NCBI RefSeq assembly: GCF_017654505.1
Contig: NC_054553.1
Location: 13,040,549 to 13,104,548, forward strand
From: Polyodon spathula
Taxonomy: Eukaryota; Chordata; Actinopteri; Acipenseriformes; Polyodontidae
Reading direction: 5' to 3'
DNA length: 64,000 nt
This document shows positions 10,806 to 23,432 of the stretch, one piece after another. The notes beneath the pieces were generated by a model that saw nothing but the letters and a program-made list of their open reading frames with translations, had not been told where the DNA came from and did no database searches. The translations under genes were made by a program, and so were the position numbers. Position 1 is the first letter of the stretch; every line of letters begins with the position of its first letter.

Positions 10806-12429
10806 AAAACACAATCAAAATGGCAAAGGGAGACCCCAAGAAGCCCAAAGGCAAGATGTCTGCCTATGCTTACTTTGTGCAAACTTGCCGCGAGGAGCAC
10901 AAGAAGAAAAGCCCTGATGTTCCTGTAAACTTTTCAGAGTTCTCCAAGAAGTGTTCTGTGAGATGGAAGGTAATGACTTCAAATGGCTTGCATGTCTACA
11001 TCTCGGTAGAAGCAAATTAATTGGAAGGTGAATTGCTAGCCTAATTGGAGTTGAGCTGATAACTTGTGCTTATTTCAACTAGCCAGAAGAGAATTGATCG
11101 TATTTCTAGATGGCTCAGTCTTTCGTGTTTATTTTTTCCAGACCATGTCTGGCACTGAGAAGTCTAAGTTTGAGGACCTGGCAAAACAAGATAAGACACG
11201 GTACGATAATGAGATGAGAGACTATCAGCCAGGAGGAAAGGGTGGCAAGAGAAAGAAGGACCCCAACGCACCCAAGAGACCACCGTAAGTGTAACTAGCC
11301 TTCTCTTGCGGGGGGTGACACCCTTAAAGGCCAAGTTGTCATTAATAAAACTGGCATCGTCTATGATTCTGTTTTTGTATTGTAGTGATTTGCCTTGTGC
11401 TAAAGAGGGCCACTGCACAATCTCAAACTGTCACATTTGTTTGTAGAAGTTTAATGGATTGTTTTTGATATTTTTCAAAATGGCTATTCAAATTGAATGT
11501 GGTGATTCACCTGGTATGCTTCTGCAATTAGTCCAAGGTGGTCCAATAAATCTAATTTTACTGCAACATTGCAGATATCTACATTTTTCCAAAATGTGTT
11601 GAACTATACTCTTTCCTTCCTCTAGATCTGGTTTCTTCCTCTTTTGCTCAGAGCAACGTCCTAAAATCAAAGTTACCAACCCAGGCCTCACTATTGGTGA
11701 TGTGGCCAAGAAGCTTGGTGAGATGTGGAACAACCTGACTGAAGCCACAAAAAGGCCCTATGTGATAAAGGCAGGCAAGCTAAAGGAAAAATATGAGAAG
11801 GTATGGTGTTTTATTTTTAAATAACTTTTTGTATCTGAGGAACATGCTCATCCTAATTCTTCCTGGGGGACTGGGTGTAATGGTTTCCAGTCTAAAAGGT
11901 CCTCTATGGGTATATTTGACTTTTTTGGCACTTTGTGTTAATTGTCCCAGGCAAACAACATAGTGACTTTTTGCTGAAAAGGATTCCAGCCTATTCTCAT
12001 CTATGTATTTAGTTTTAATACTAGTCCCTTAAGTGCAGCCACACAAATAGACCCACAACAAGAGGCTGAAGGGACCTGGCTGAGAAGGGCTGTCTCGATA
12101 CAGCTGCAGACCCTCCTCATAACTGGGTGATTGGCAAAAAAATTTTAACCCCCCCCCCCCCCAAAAAAAAAAAAAAAAAAAAAATCAAATGATTGTAAAG
12201 ACCTGTAGCGTTAACACAATTAACACAATAGCACTTTTTCTCAACCCCCCCCCCCCCCCCCCCACAATAGGACGTTGCAGAGTACAAGTCCAAAGGAAAG
12301 GTTGACTCTGCAAAGCCGGCTGCAAAGGCAGCCCCCAAGAAGAGAGTAGAGGAGGAGGAGGATGAGGATGATGAGGAGGAGGATGAAGAGGAAGATGAAG
12401 AGGAGGATGATGATGAAGATGACGAATAA
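10806..12429 (+). CDS. hmgb3: High mobility group box 3-like protein (four coding exons)
   Basis: Coding exons are 10820-10969, 11142-11284, 11626-11800 and 12271-12429. All introns are GT-AG and the sum is 627 nt (208 aa; human HMGB3 is about 200). The product binds and bends DNA non-specifically in chromatin. Box A covers about residues 1-78 and box B about 89-160 after the [13 protein letters not shown] linker. Cys23, Cys45 and Cys105 match the redox cysteines of the family. The C-tail from 183 is 26 consecutive Asp/Glu. The start [12 protein letters not shown] and the phrase [11 protein letters not shown] favour HMGB3 over HMGB1 or HMGB2. Oddities: box A has CSVRWK where family members have CSERWK, and the acceptor at 12270 follows a run of about 19 C. 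The ATG at 10820 is 14 bp inside its exon, which starts at 10806. Confidence 0.93.
12141..12262. repeat. Homopolymer C and A tracts in the last hmgb3 intron
   Basis: A C run followed by an A run (about 12150-12184), then a second run of about 19 C just before the acceptor of the last coding exon. The second tract takes the place of the usual mixed polypyrimidine tract. Confidence 0.8.
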
Positions 12430-13265
12430 TTTAAGCCACTTTTATTTAATTTCTTTTCAGCATGATTACTATAGGGTAGGGAAAACACACATTGCAATGT
12501 TGGTCCCCTCTCCCCCATCCTTTTGTGGACTCAATGCTGTCTAAGTTTTAAGCAGATTTAGTTGCAGCAAAGTCTGTGACCAGTTTTGAAACTGGAATAT
12601 TCAACTGCTTTGTACATTAAGTTTAAAAAAAAAAAAAAAAAAAATTTTAATTCAGCTGTGTTTTGTATATGTCAACACTCAATCTCAAGTGTTCTCCTTG
12701 CTCTATGTATTATGTTGGTTGTGTAACAAAGCATTTAAATTTTTTTTTTTAAATTGTAAGGTGGTGTATAACTGGTTGAAATGGTTATTGACTTAGATTA
12801 TCTTTGGTTTTAAATTGTACAGAGATCTAGTTTGTAAGAGACTTGTATCAATATTGTGGTGCTTGCTTTAAGCTTTTGAGCTCCTTCACAGTGGCAAAGG
12901 AGCAACAATAGCTTTTGGTGTGCACTATAAGTGAAGCCAGTGTCTACACTACATTGGGGGTATCTCTTTAGCGTAAAAGTTGTCTTTCTGTATATAGCTA
13001 ACAAGCATTCTGCAGCAATTCAGTACAGGAAGGGGTGCGAAATAGCATGAAATATTTATGTGGATGGGTGGTTTTTTTTTTTAAGTGCAGTTTTTAAACT
13101 GGTGTTTTTGTAGGATAATCCACTCTTTTCAAAGCTTGGGGTGCGTGCAACAGTCAAGTTACAAATCCTGTACTGAAGCCTTTGCATCTAAAGTATAATT
13201 TCATTTTTGTATGTTTAGAATGTTAAGATGTTTTTGAAGTTAATAAAACAGTATTACAATTTTTA
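12430..13265 (+). other. hmgb3: hmgb3 3' untranslated region with poly(A) signal
   Basis: T/A-rich sequence runs from the TAA at 12427-12429 to an AATAAA at 13242-13247, the first strong signal after the stop. It includes an A run near 12625. The length suits the long 3' UTRs of HMGB genes. The exact end is inferred. Confidence 0.6.
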
Positions 13266-13812
13266 AATTTTCTTCTTTGACTCCAGTCCTGTTTGCCTAC
13301 CTTTTTACTTGCTATACTGCTTCACTTTCTAAAGTGAGACCTTGGATAATGGCTGCAAATGCTGGCAGAGATTCAAATTGTCTTAATAGAAGGGGATATT
13401 TTAAATCCTGTTTTTATTCTTTAAGAGTAAATGTTTAAAGATGAAATATTTAAGAGTTTTAGTAACTTAAAGAAATAACTCCTGTACATTACTTTGACAT
13501 GTGTAGTGCTGTCTCAACATGGAAGACTTTCAATAAGGAATATTGACCCTGCACAGTCTAAGCACTTAGGGCTGGGTGAGGTACCAATAGCTCAGCCATG
13601 GTGAGCTGCTTGTACAGAATGCAGTCCTTTCTGTTTTGTTACAAGTTTTAAATATTATTGTTGAGAATTAATACAACATGTGGCCCTTAGCCAGTGAGAC
13701 GCTCATTCTGGTGTAGGAGCTTGATCCAGTCATGTCTTTAAATTATGGAATTGAGTGGCTTGGAGACTTTGAGCCAGCTGTAATGTAACAGGTTTTTAGT
13801 CCACTACACTAA

Positions 13813-14190
13813 AGCCCCTTTCACATTGGCATGCTCTACCTGGGTCGCGACCTGGTGTTATCTATGTAATTTCACAATGCTTTTTGAAGAGCCAGGGTCG
13901 ACCTGCGTGACAAGCATGAACACATGTTCACGTGACTAGCCTTTCATCTGTTCAAGCTTTTCTGGACTGAATAGCTAGCCCTACTGATTTAGAACAAGTT
14001 TTTCTTCAGTGCTCCACATCATCCCTGCAGCAATCTGACTCATGTGTCTAAACAGTAATCTGAATATACAGAAACAATATACAAACGGTCATCTTGCATT
14101 TGTCTTGCTCGACCAGGCTGAAAGTGTGTTAACCCGCATGTTGAGGTGGGTTGCTGTTGATCGGTGTGTGTGGCTTCACACTACGTGGGA
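13813..14190. mobile_element. Non-autonomous DNA element (MITE), copy 1
   Basis: Begins CCCCTTTCACA and shares a long, ordered series of phrases with 43603-44145: TTTCACA-TGCTTTTTG, AGGGT-GACCTG-GTGAC, CCTTTCATCTGTTCA, TTCTTCAG-GCTC and CTTGCATTTG-type blocks. The right end carries TTCACACT-type sequence resembling the left end inverted. No coding capacity. The superfamily is not determined. Confidence 0.5.
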
Positions 14191-14439
14191 ATATATATTT
14201 TGAAAAAGAGCGTTATACATCCCCATGTGTTAGAACTGTTTAAATAATGTACCTGTAATTTTTGTTTTCAGTTACCATGACAACTCTCATGGCTGTGCTG
14301 GGTTGGGACCAAGTGCCTCCACTGAACAGAACTCTGGCAGAATAATGCAAGTCACAGTGCGAAGTCTACAAAACAGTACAAATCTAAATATAAAGTGACT
14401 TTGCACTAATGCCCCCTTTACCCAAATCTGTTTGTGTTG

Positions 14440-14440
14440 T

Positions 14441-14495
<55 letters not shown>

Positions 14496-14502
14496 TACAC
14501 AT
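14440..14502. repeat. CA/TA compound microsatellite
   Basis: Runs of CA, then TA, then CA again between 14440 and about 14500. Confidence 0.85.
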
Positions 14503-15499
14503 GGATCCTCTCTTGTGTTCTTGTTCTATGTATTTTGGTGGTTGTGAAAGCATTTAAACAAGTCTGAAAAATTGAAATGATGTTGAAATACAGATTTAAC
14601 AAATGGTACAGCAGCAAGAGATTGAGAGAACAGAGTAAGGGACTGTAATGACTTAATTTGCCCTGCCAAAACATCAGTATTCCAGATCATGTTTACTGGC
14701 CTACTACTGATTACTACATTACAGTGACAACAGTTCAATGTATTATCAGTTTCTAACCCCCCCTTATCTCTTCAGTGTCAGCTGTGTGATTTTATGTCAA
14801 GTTTTATGTTATGCTATGTATCGCAATATGGTACATGTTATGGTCCTGAAAGGCGATCTTGTATAATTAAATAACCAGGAATTATTACCTTGTTAAAAGA
14901 CAAAACATGACTGAGATGTAAGCATGTATTCATAGCAAATACAAATTGCAAGTAGCTATGTATTGCTTTTGGTTATTTATCTTGATGCACTCAATACACT
15001 CCTAAAACGCCCTTACCTCCCGTAACATTACAGCCTTGTGTTATATTGCTGTAGCCGGTTCAATCTTTGTGCCTGTGAATCCCAATTCTGCTGCACCACG
15101 CTTCAGATTTACTTCATGTTGGTTTTAGGACCTCACTGGAGCAGTATTCAAAAGCATTTATCAGCAACATCAATATTATTATTATTTTTTAAAGAAAACA
15201 CAATATTGAAAGACTTAGTTGTTTCTTGTTAGTTCTGTTAGCAGTTTATTTTTTACAAACTTATCCCAGTGGTAAATGCTGTGCGAATGTGGCCCAACGA
15301 CTTTAAGTAGGTCCTAACAGCTGCAGCACAGGAAAAGAATCTAATTGATATTGTGTCAACGTGAAAATAAACTCTGGAAAACGCAGAGACAATTTTAAGA
15401 AAAAAAAAGTTTCAGCAAAAATGTAAAATCTTGGTTTAGCAGCCGCATGTTCAGTCTCTTTGCAGTTTCAATGCAGAGCTGTAGTTTTCAGTTGCTTTA

Positions 15500-15720
15500 T
15501 TTTTGTACATGCAGGCAGCTTTATCAGTCATCCACTACAGTCCTCAGGGGAGCCCTTACAAAGAGCCCCTCTATGTGTTCCAGTTGTACCTGGAGGCTTC
15601 TGTGGATGCATTGCCTCTCCGGATGTGTTGTTCGGTCACATCGTTGATCTGTTTCAGTTGGAAAAGAGTGCCTCCTCAGAAACTGTGTCTTCACTGCTCA
15701 TAGATGTTTTTTGAGTTTAT
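15500..15720 (+). pseudogene. Possible decayed exon with zona-pellucida-like phrase
   Basis: After a TTTTTGTACATGCAG acceptor-like site, one frame reads SPYKEPLYVFQ, then LYLEASVDALPLR, which resembles the LEASV..-PLR stretch of ZP3-type zona pellucida domains. The following cysteine phrase is scrambled, as after a frameshift. The match is short and made from memory, so an unrelated open frame is quite possible. No neighbouring exon was found. Confidence 0.2.
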
Positions 15721-16651
15721 TCTGTGTATTTGATCAGAAAAAGATACAGGTAGGAGCCTATTTGGGTGCCTGGACCCCAGGTCTGTAAGGTAATGTATCA
15801 TCTGGAATCTGGTATGTTTTGCTTTTATTGAACGCAAACTACAACAAAGATTTTAGTCAGTTTCCTGCTTGCCAGATGAAGCTGTTATCATTAACAATGA
15901 AATGCTGATGTTTTGTTTCAGTGACTGAGTAAAATGGTTCATTGTTGGCACCTGAATGAAACTTGTAGGAAATAGAGATGAGGGTGATAATTTGATCACA
16001 ATAAGATTGTTCTTTTATTATTACAATATGCATTTGATTCCCTTAACCACTGATTCAACTAAGCTGTTTGTTTATGTAGGAGTGGATGGGTTTTCATTTT
16101 TTGTTTCTGTCATTTATTTGTTCCAGATCTTGCTCCTTTTACACAAATGGTTATTATTGATTTATATTTTCTAGAACTTGTAACAATGCTAATACTTGAC
16201 TTTAGATGAGTATGACAATGTTACAATGACAAATGCAGTTAAACAAGTCAACATCATTACAGCATGTGCTCTGTGTCTTGTAAAAAGCTTGGTGTTCTGT
16301 GACCTTGACCTGGAGGTCATATATCAAATTTTTAGCACAATTCTTGCATGTGACCTCGGGCCTCAATGGTCTTTCAGATGAGAAAATAAAATCTCCCTTA
16401 GCAAATATCATCATGACAGAACAAGCGGTTCTCTAGATATATGCAAATCACATGCCCACCTCTACTCCATGCATCCCCAGTGGGGAGTAATAATAAACTG
16501 AAGGAGGATAGGCTGTAGAATGAACACTCCTCACACAACTAATGTGTTTCACATTGCTTTAACAATAAAACAGTCTTTGGGCGCCACCTGCTGAATATTG
16601 TTGAGACTACAAGATAAAATCTGACACCCTTTTCCACCAGACATACAGTTA

Positions 16652-16888
16652 TGGCCAACAGCTTTGCATCACTTAGAATTTTAGGATAGGGACATCATTT
16701 TGATATTTCTATTTAACATCATGTAATCAAAGGGACCACAAAATGATATTGTAAAAGCCTACTGGAAGCTACAAAGCAGTACGTAATTCAATATGTTAAC
16801 GTAACATTACTCAGCAGGTTTTGTTTGACTTTATCAAGCAAAACTAGTTAATTCTATGGAGCGATGCAAAACTTTTGTCCATAGCTAT
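16652..16888. mobile_element. Tc1/mariner-type MITE
   Basis: The left end, ATACAGTTATGGCCAACAGC, and the right end near CATAGCTATAG are imperfect inverted repeats: GTTATGGCCAACAGCTTTGC against, inverted, GCTATGGACAAAAGTTTTGC. TA dinucleotides lie at both ends. The interior of about 180 bp is non-coding, so the element would depend on a transposase supplied elsewhere. Confidence 0.6.
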
Positions 16889-18126
16889 AGACACATAAAA
16901 GAACAGGTTATGGGATCATAGCAAATGAGCAGAGGATGTGGGTAAGGCTTATTGTTTGTTCACACTAACCCCAGAAACCTTGCTCTTTCCTCGCTAAATA
17001 GCTTGGTTTCCTTTAAATACATACACAGATACCTCACTATTATAGATTTACTGCCCATGAACAAAAGCAGAACAAAGCAGGTTCCTGTGATGGTGTAGAT
17101 GGGTACTGCAATGCATGTGCCCCACACCAGTCATCTCACATTTACTCAGGTGTCCCAATACTTATTGAGGGTAGTGTCCGCTGGTAAAAGATTGTAATGT
17201 TGGTTGGAAAACACTTCTAGGTAGTAGGCAGCTAAATCCAATTTAATTATAATATAAATAGAAAGAAAAAATATTTTATAAGGGATTAAGTGATTGTGGT
17301 TTGTAGCTAATACATGTTTTTACTTCTGTTTATTCTACAGATCTGAAATATCAGTTTTTAAAGACACACATGATATCAGGTACTACCTACCTGAATCTGA
17401 TTTGAAAAACCAGTTTTAAGATAAAAAACACTTTTGCTTTAATGTGTTTCTTTCAACACTGCACATTTGACACCAGCATAGATAATGGAAGTGCAAAGCA
17501 AGTGCAATTTATTGAATTACTTTGTTAGCTATCACTACCCTGACTGCTGCAAAACTAGAATTCTGTCTTGAAATACTGCCTTGTGAAACGGACAGCTAAT
17601 GCTTGCCTAATAGCACCTGTTTTGTGATATGCTGTTAAAAAAAATCATATATAAAGGAAGCGGCACTCGAATATCGTCAATATGATCATGCTTCCTTTTC
17701 TGAATTGGTGGATAAAAGACTCTAGGGAGCTGTTCGGAGACACAGATTTCTGAGGTGCTTCAGACAGGAGCCGAGGAGCGTGTGATGAGTAGAAATGGTA
17801 AAGAGGAGGCAGTTTCAAATGTATTTACACTTCCCTTTGTGGTTATGAGTTCTCTTACGCCCAAATTAAGTTACTGTCATTTTTGGTTCCTTTGACCTTG
17901 TCTGGAGTATCCAAAGTGCCTAAAATCAAAACTTGTGATCAGACTGTGACATGCTTTGAATGGAATGGGGAAGGCTGTTAGTCCCAGCATTTTGGATTTT
18001 TTAGATGAGCTCCAAGCGAAGTCAAGGCAGATTTAAAGAGGTAATAACTTGATATTGAAGCAACAGAGCCCAGAGCCACCCAGAACGATTGCACATATTA
18101 TAAAATAGTAAGGGCTAGATAGATAC

Positions 18127-18270
18127 AGTGCCGAAAAAAGTCTGTGAACCCCTTAGGATTTTCACATATTTCAAACCTAAAATGATTAGATCTTAATTTA
18201 AGTCCTAATAATAGATACAGATAAAACCTGATTAAACAAATGACACAAAACATGATGCTGCATTTACTTC
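18127..18270. mobile_element. Single terminal repeat of a Tc1-like element
   Basis: CAGTGCCGAAAAAAGTCTGTGAACCCC followed by TTTCACATATTTCAAACC-type sequence resembles a fish Tc1-like terminal repeat in typical outside-to-inside order. No partner end or transposase was seen nearby, so it is a remnant. Confidence 0.45.
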
Positions 18271-18699
18271 ACTAGCTTTCTTCTTCAGGTGAGCGGGGGC
18301 GAGGGGGGGGGGACTGAACGTAAAAGGGTGCCGGGCAGTTCAGTATATAGTGTGCGTGTGTAATGAAAGTAGACTCTGACTACGGCAATGCAAAAGTTCA
18401 AAATTCTTTCAGCCAAACTTTCAGTTTAGATGGCTTAGCAAAGAATATCCATAGAGACTTTCAAGGTCGCACTCTTGTCATCTTGCTTCAAAGGGATTCG
18501 GTATTTAACTGCTGCTGTTTATTTTCTTCAAAAAATATTTTTATTAATTTAAAAACATGATGTTTGTTTTTATAATCATAGTTTTAAATCAATGTTTAAC
18601 ATTGAACTCCACAAAGCATTAAGTTGACATAAGGACGTCGGTGTTCCGAAAAAACGTAGGCTATTCAAGAGAGTTGTGATTTAAAAATAATTTTAATAA

Positions 18700-21600
18700 A
18701 GGTAAACAGCGCCATCTTGTGGCTTGCTAAAATGCAGTCCGTGGTGTCTGCTTTTTTTTATTTTTTATAAATTGTATAGAAATGTATATATCGTGAATTA
18801 AAACTATATTAAAAGCCATAATGACAGAAGATGACTGTCTTAATATAATTAAGAGTTATTTACATTAATTATATACAGACTGCAATGCATATGGTAACAG
18901 AAAGGAGAGGTGGTCTTTCACAACACGATATTATTATATATTATTTTTACTTGGTTTGATAAAAGATTTGGCCCTAAAATATTTTGAAATTATATATGAT
19001 GCTTTAAATGGTAAACAGCTGTTTACACAAAAGGTTTTCATATTGAAAGTAGATTACAGCTTCCCTTTCTCCAGCAGCAGCTCAGTCTTGTTATCAGCCC
19101 ATCCCTGTTACCTGAACTGGAGAAGTCTGACTTGACAAACTGTTTACATGTAGGAGCAGTCCTTAGCTTGTCAATTAGAGGTCAGCTAATGAATCACTGC
19201 TAACTGACATTGGCAGAGGCTTCTCCCCTGTGCATGCAAGTTTATGGGAATACGATTCAATAATACAAAGTGTGCAGTCGTAGCATCTCAGCGTTTATAG
19301 TACAGCATGCATGGTAAAACACTATGGAGTGTGATTTCAAGACAAACAACACTTAACATGCATCTTTGGTAATTGTGATCTGTACTAGGAGTGTTCTTAG
19401 TGTTGGGCTGTGGGTTTCAACCCCCCCCCCCCCCCCCCCCACTACATTATAATATCACACTTAATCCTAAGATTCTATTCTTTCAGTCTTAAGTGATCAG
19501 TGTTTCCATGTGCACAGAGTTACATTCTACATCATCCTCATGTCAGCTTAATGTTCCCGCATGTAAACAATGTGGGAGTCTTCTCAAACCACTTTCCCCT
19601 GAGGAAGCTGCTTGCTTGTGCTTTGTTAAATACACAAAACATGAACTGTTCCCTACTCTGCTTCCTGCTGCCGCTACACCCTGTGCAACACCGCCCACAG
19701 GAGCACCACCCCAGCCAAGCCCGCTCTACCTATCCTGGGGCTTGCTGAACCGTTGGGTTGGTGGAGGAGAACTCTTCTGTAGGTCCTCCCTGTTCAACCC
19801 CCGCCAATCCCACACCCAGGGCTGATCCACTTTACACATATTGACAAATTATTACTGATATTCTTGAAAAGAAAAAGGAAGCAATTATTAAAGTAGTCGT
19901 GGTTTGCTTTTTCTTGCTATATCTAGAGATCTAGTTTTTCTTTTTTTTCAGTGACAGCACGAAGGCTGCACTTTGAGATTCAATTTGGTTAATAACAACA
20001 AGCACTGAAAAGCAGACAGTAATAGGCTACATTCAAAACAAAGATATGGATAATTAGAAAACAAAGAGGTTCACACCAAAAACAGAAGAATTTAAACAAA
20101 GTTTTTTAAAAAAGCAAGGAAATGAAAATACAAGAAGAAAAACACATACTCACATAAACCTCACAAAGTCATGATTTCACCAGGTACCCAAAGAAGACCA
20201 GAACAAACACCTTTCGAATTTCATCTTGTCAGTAAAAACTAAAATGGGGATGACATGAATGTAACATTTTCTACAGCAGCCCTTTGCAATTTACACAAAC
20301 AAAAGAAACTATCTCAGCCAAACAAAAAGGTAAGAAATAATAATATACCAAATAATAACATGAGTCAGATATATTACCACTCAAAAATATGTGTCTCATT
20401 CCAATGTTCTCAAATCATAAACACTTCCATATGGGTCTCATCCTATTGTACATTTTTTCTATTCTATCAGATTCCAGCAATAACAAGAAGAATGCTCTCT
20501 GATCAGACTCATGATAGTGGTTATCTGAACAGTATCATGACTATACAACTCATCTGAGTCTGTGGCTCTTGAAGTGACTGCCTGCTGGAAGAGGTCCAGG
20601 CAGTATGTGGGGTGTTGCTGTTGCTGGCAATGCTCTGATCTTATAATGTTTTATTCACAGGATTTCTTCAGAGCAATACTCAATAGGGCTTTCCAGACTT
20701 TCTTGTTTCATTAGCACTGTACGTCTATGCTAACTACTGACCAGTTCACATGTCTGCAACAGCGCCAACAAGACAAAACCCACACATTAGATAGGACTGG
20801 GTATTATACATGCTAACCCACTCTATATAGCTACACTGATGTTTTCAGATGAAACAGTGAAGTGATGACATAAAATGAACTTCACAACCTAACAGCATGT
20901 TAACCAGAGCACAAACTCCTACTGCTAATGAAACAACCTGAAGAAAAAACAATCTTTCCTGCGCATTCTGCTTCCAGATCTGTCATTAATCATGAAAGCT
21001 TTCTAAATCCAATAATTCAGATTCAGATGTGTTCATTAAATGTGTGCACCTAGTGAAACGACTGGGATTCAGGGCTGTGAGCAGCAAGTTCATGGCTGAG
21101 TCTGAGGGGAACAGGCTGGGAGGCTTTAAGGCTGAGCCCAGTGTCTGATCAGATTCCAGACTGAGGCTGGTGTCTAGGCAGTGAGCCTCAAGCTGGAGTC
21201 ATTGTAAGACTAAGTCAAAGTCATGCATTTCTATGGACAGCTTTCATCAAGTTGTTGTAAACTTGTAAACTGTAAACTGTAAATGTAAACATGTTGTACA
21301 AAATAAACAGGAACATTTTTTTTCTGCAGAAACAAGAAAAACAAACAAATGTAGCTATATTAATAGTAAATTTGATCTGTCTGTCTGTCTGTCTGTCTGT
21401 CAGTCTGTAAGTCACACTTACATTTTTACATAAGCATAAATGGTGGTCATGGTGATTTACTTTTCCATGATGATTTTGTATATCCAGCCTTGGCGTGGTC
21501 TTATTTTTTTCTATTTCTGATATCACATCTGAAAATATGCCTCTTTCTAAATATCTGGGATGTGCGTCATGATCACCCCTATTAAAATTCTGTTTCCGTG

Positions 21601-22440
21601 CTTCTGTGCAGATGGCTATGTCTTATTTGTGACCTAATTGAAATTTGCTGCAAATCATGGATCCAGATGCGTGCCCTATGTTTCCCGACACATCAGGTTG
21701 GTCACATGACAGACGGGCTGGTGTAACTGACTCCTGTCAATAAACTGTCTGTTTCAATACACAGTATGGAAATGAAACCCTGTTCCTGTTAAAGGCTGTT
21801 TATATACAGTGTCTAAGTCTGTGACGGGATGGGATGGGGGCGGAGGATTTATCTATTTATTTAGATTACTTACACCCTGTTTTTCTCCCCAGTGTGGAAA
21901 GCCCAGTTGCTTTTCCTCACAGCAGCAACTATAGGTCAGTGAGCATCTTCCGATCAATTGCTTCTTTACACACAGACCCTCCACAGCAGATGTCGATGAG
22001 CTAACGGCTCCTGGAAGACAAAGGCCAGCCCTGCAGATGTTCGCTTAGCTCACTTAGGCACTGGCCAGTAAAACATCAATTTAATGGTAAACATCATTTT
22101 TCATACATTTTCAAACTTAACTAAATCACAGACCTTATGAAAAGAGACAGCGAGAATGTTCCACAAATACCAGTTTAAACTTAAAGTAACGATGATGCAA
22201 TTAGTTGGGGTAGGTGTGGTTTCACTTTTGTCTACAAAAAAAAATCTGTATGGACGATTTTCCATTCACAAAAAAGTAGACACCTTCAGAGTAAACACCT
22301 TGACAATTCCAATATTTTTGAGCTTCGTAGTGTTTGTATGGACCCACGCTGCTGCTGATTATATGCAGACTAGTGTGTGTCCTTTGTATCAGAGATTCAG
22401 AGCACATTTTCTATGTTATGGCTCATGGCAAGCCATTTTA
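18700..22440. other. Intergenic, simple repeats only
   Basis: No supported gene. It contains a run of about 20 C at 19421-19440 and a TCTG tetranucleotide array at about 21376-21402. Open frames of about 110 codons at 19493 and 22156 show no known motif and are not supported. Confidence 0.4.
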
Positions 22441-22747
22441 ACATTTAATCTTCAATTGCTGATATCAGCAATTTTAATACTGATATCAGTAATATATTGC
22501 TGATATCAGCAATTCTATTTTTGATATCAACAATTCTCAATGTTGTTTTTTTATATAAAAAAATAGAATTGTTGATATTGGAAATACAATTATTGACATC
22601 AAAAAAGAATTGTTGATATCGGAAATACAGTTGTGGATATCAGAAATTGAACTGTTGATATCGGAAATAGAATACCTAAAACAGTACCTTTAATTTTGAT
22701 ATCAACAATTAAATTTCCGATATCAACAATTCTATTTTTGATATCAA

Positions 22748-23012
22748 CACGGTGGCATGGTGGTTAGCGTTGCTGCCTCAGCGCCAGGGTCCCGGGTTTG
22801 ATTCCAGCCTAGGGGTCTGTCTGTGTGGAGTTTGCATGTTCTCCCTGTGTTTGCATGGGTTTTGTCCGGGTACTCCGGTTTCCTTCCACAGTCCAAAGAC
22901 GTGCTGTTCAGGTTGATTGGTCATTCTATATTGCTGTGTGTGTGGTGCCCTGCGATGGACTGGCGTCCTGTCCAGGGTGTAGTCCCGCCTTGCGCCCTGT
23001 GTCTGCCAGATT
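22748..23012 (+). mobile_element. tRNA-like interspersed repeat (SINE or LINE tail)
   Basis: GTGGTTAGCGTTGCTGCC resembles an A box, and GGGTTTGATTCC a B box. It is followed by the phrases GTGTGGAGTTTGCATGTTCT, CCGGTTTCCTTCCACAGTCC, and GCGATGGACTGGCGTCCTGT. These are hallmarks of a very common fish repeat. It sits inside the GATATC foldback block. Confidence 0.6.
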
Positions 23013-23403
23013 ATGCTTATTATTAATGATAATATATAGAAAAATCCATGCTAATAAACATCCGGTCTGAATTTTTTATATAAAAAAATGCATGCTAATG
23101 AACATCTGGATACAATTTTGGACTTCAAAAACGCATACTAAAAAGACAGAGACTTCCGGTTGACACATTTGTAAGCACATTATCCTGGGTATGCCAAGAA
23201 TGCCATGGCTGTTAGTGTTGATAATGTTTCTGCTGTATTAAGGCACGTTTTTCATCTATAGAACAGGCCAGAACGGACCAGTCTAACAATAACGAAGCAT
23301 CAGAGTTAGTGACTTTTTCATCCAGGTCATTTCAATTTTCAAAATTTCAGTTTCATTTAACAATCTATTGTATGGTCATAACACATTGTATAACCTATAT
23401 ATT

Positions 23404-23432
23404 AAACAAACAAACAAACAAACAAACAAAAA
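23404..23432. repeat. AAAC microsatellite
   Basis: About seven tandem copies of AAAC. Confidence 0.85.

Noticed and set aside
12117..12518. 133-codon minus-strand frame with a long serine run
   Set aside because: It is the complement of the acidic-tail codons of hmgb3 and of the C and A tracts.
19493..19825. 110-codon open frame with proline-rich end
   Set aside because: No start context, splice model or known motif, and a second frame is open over the same bases.
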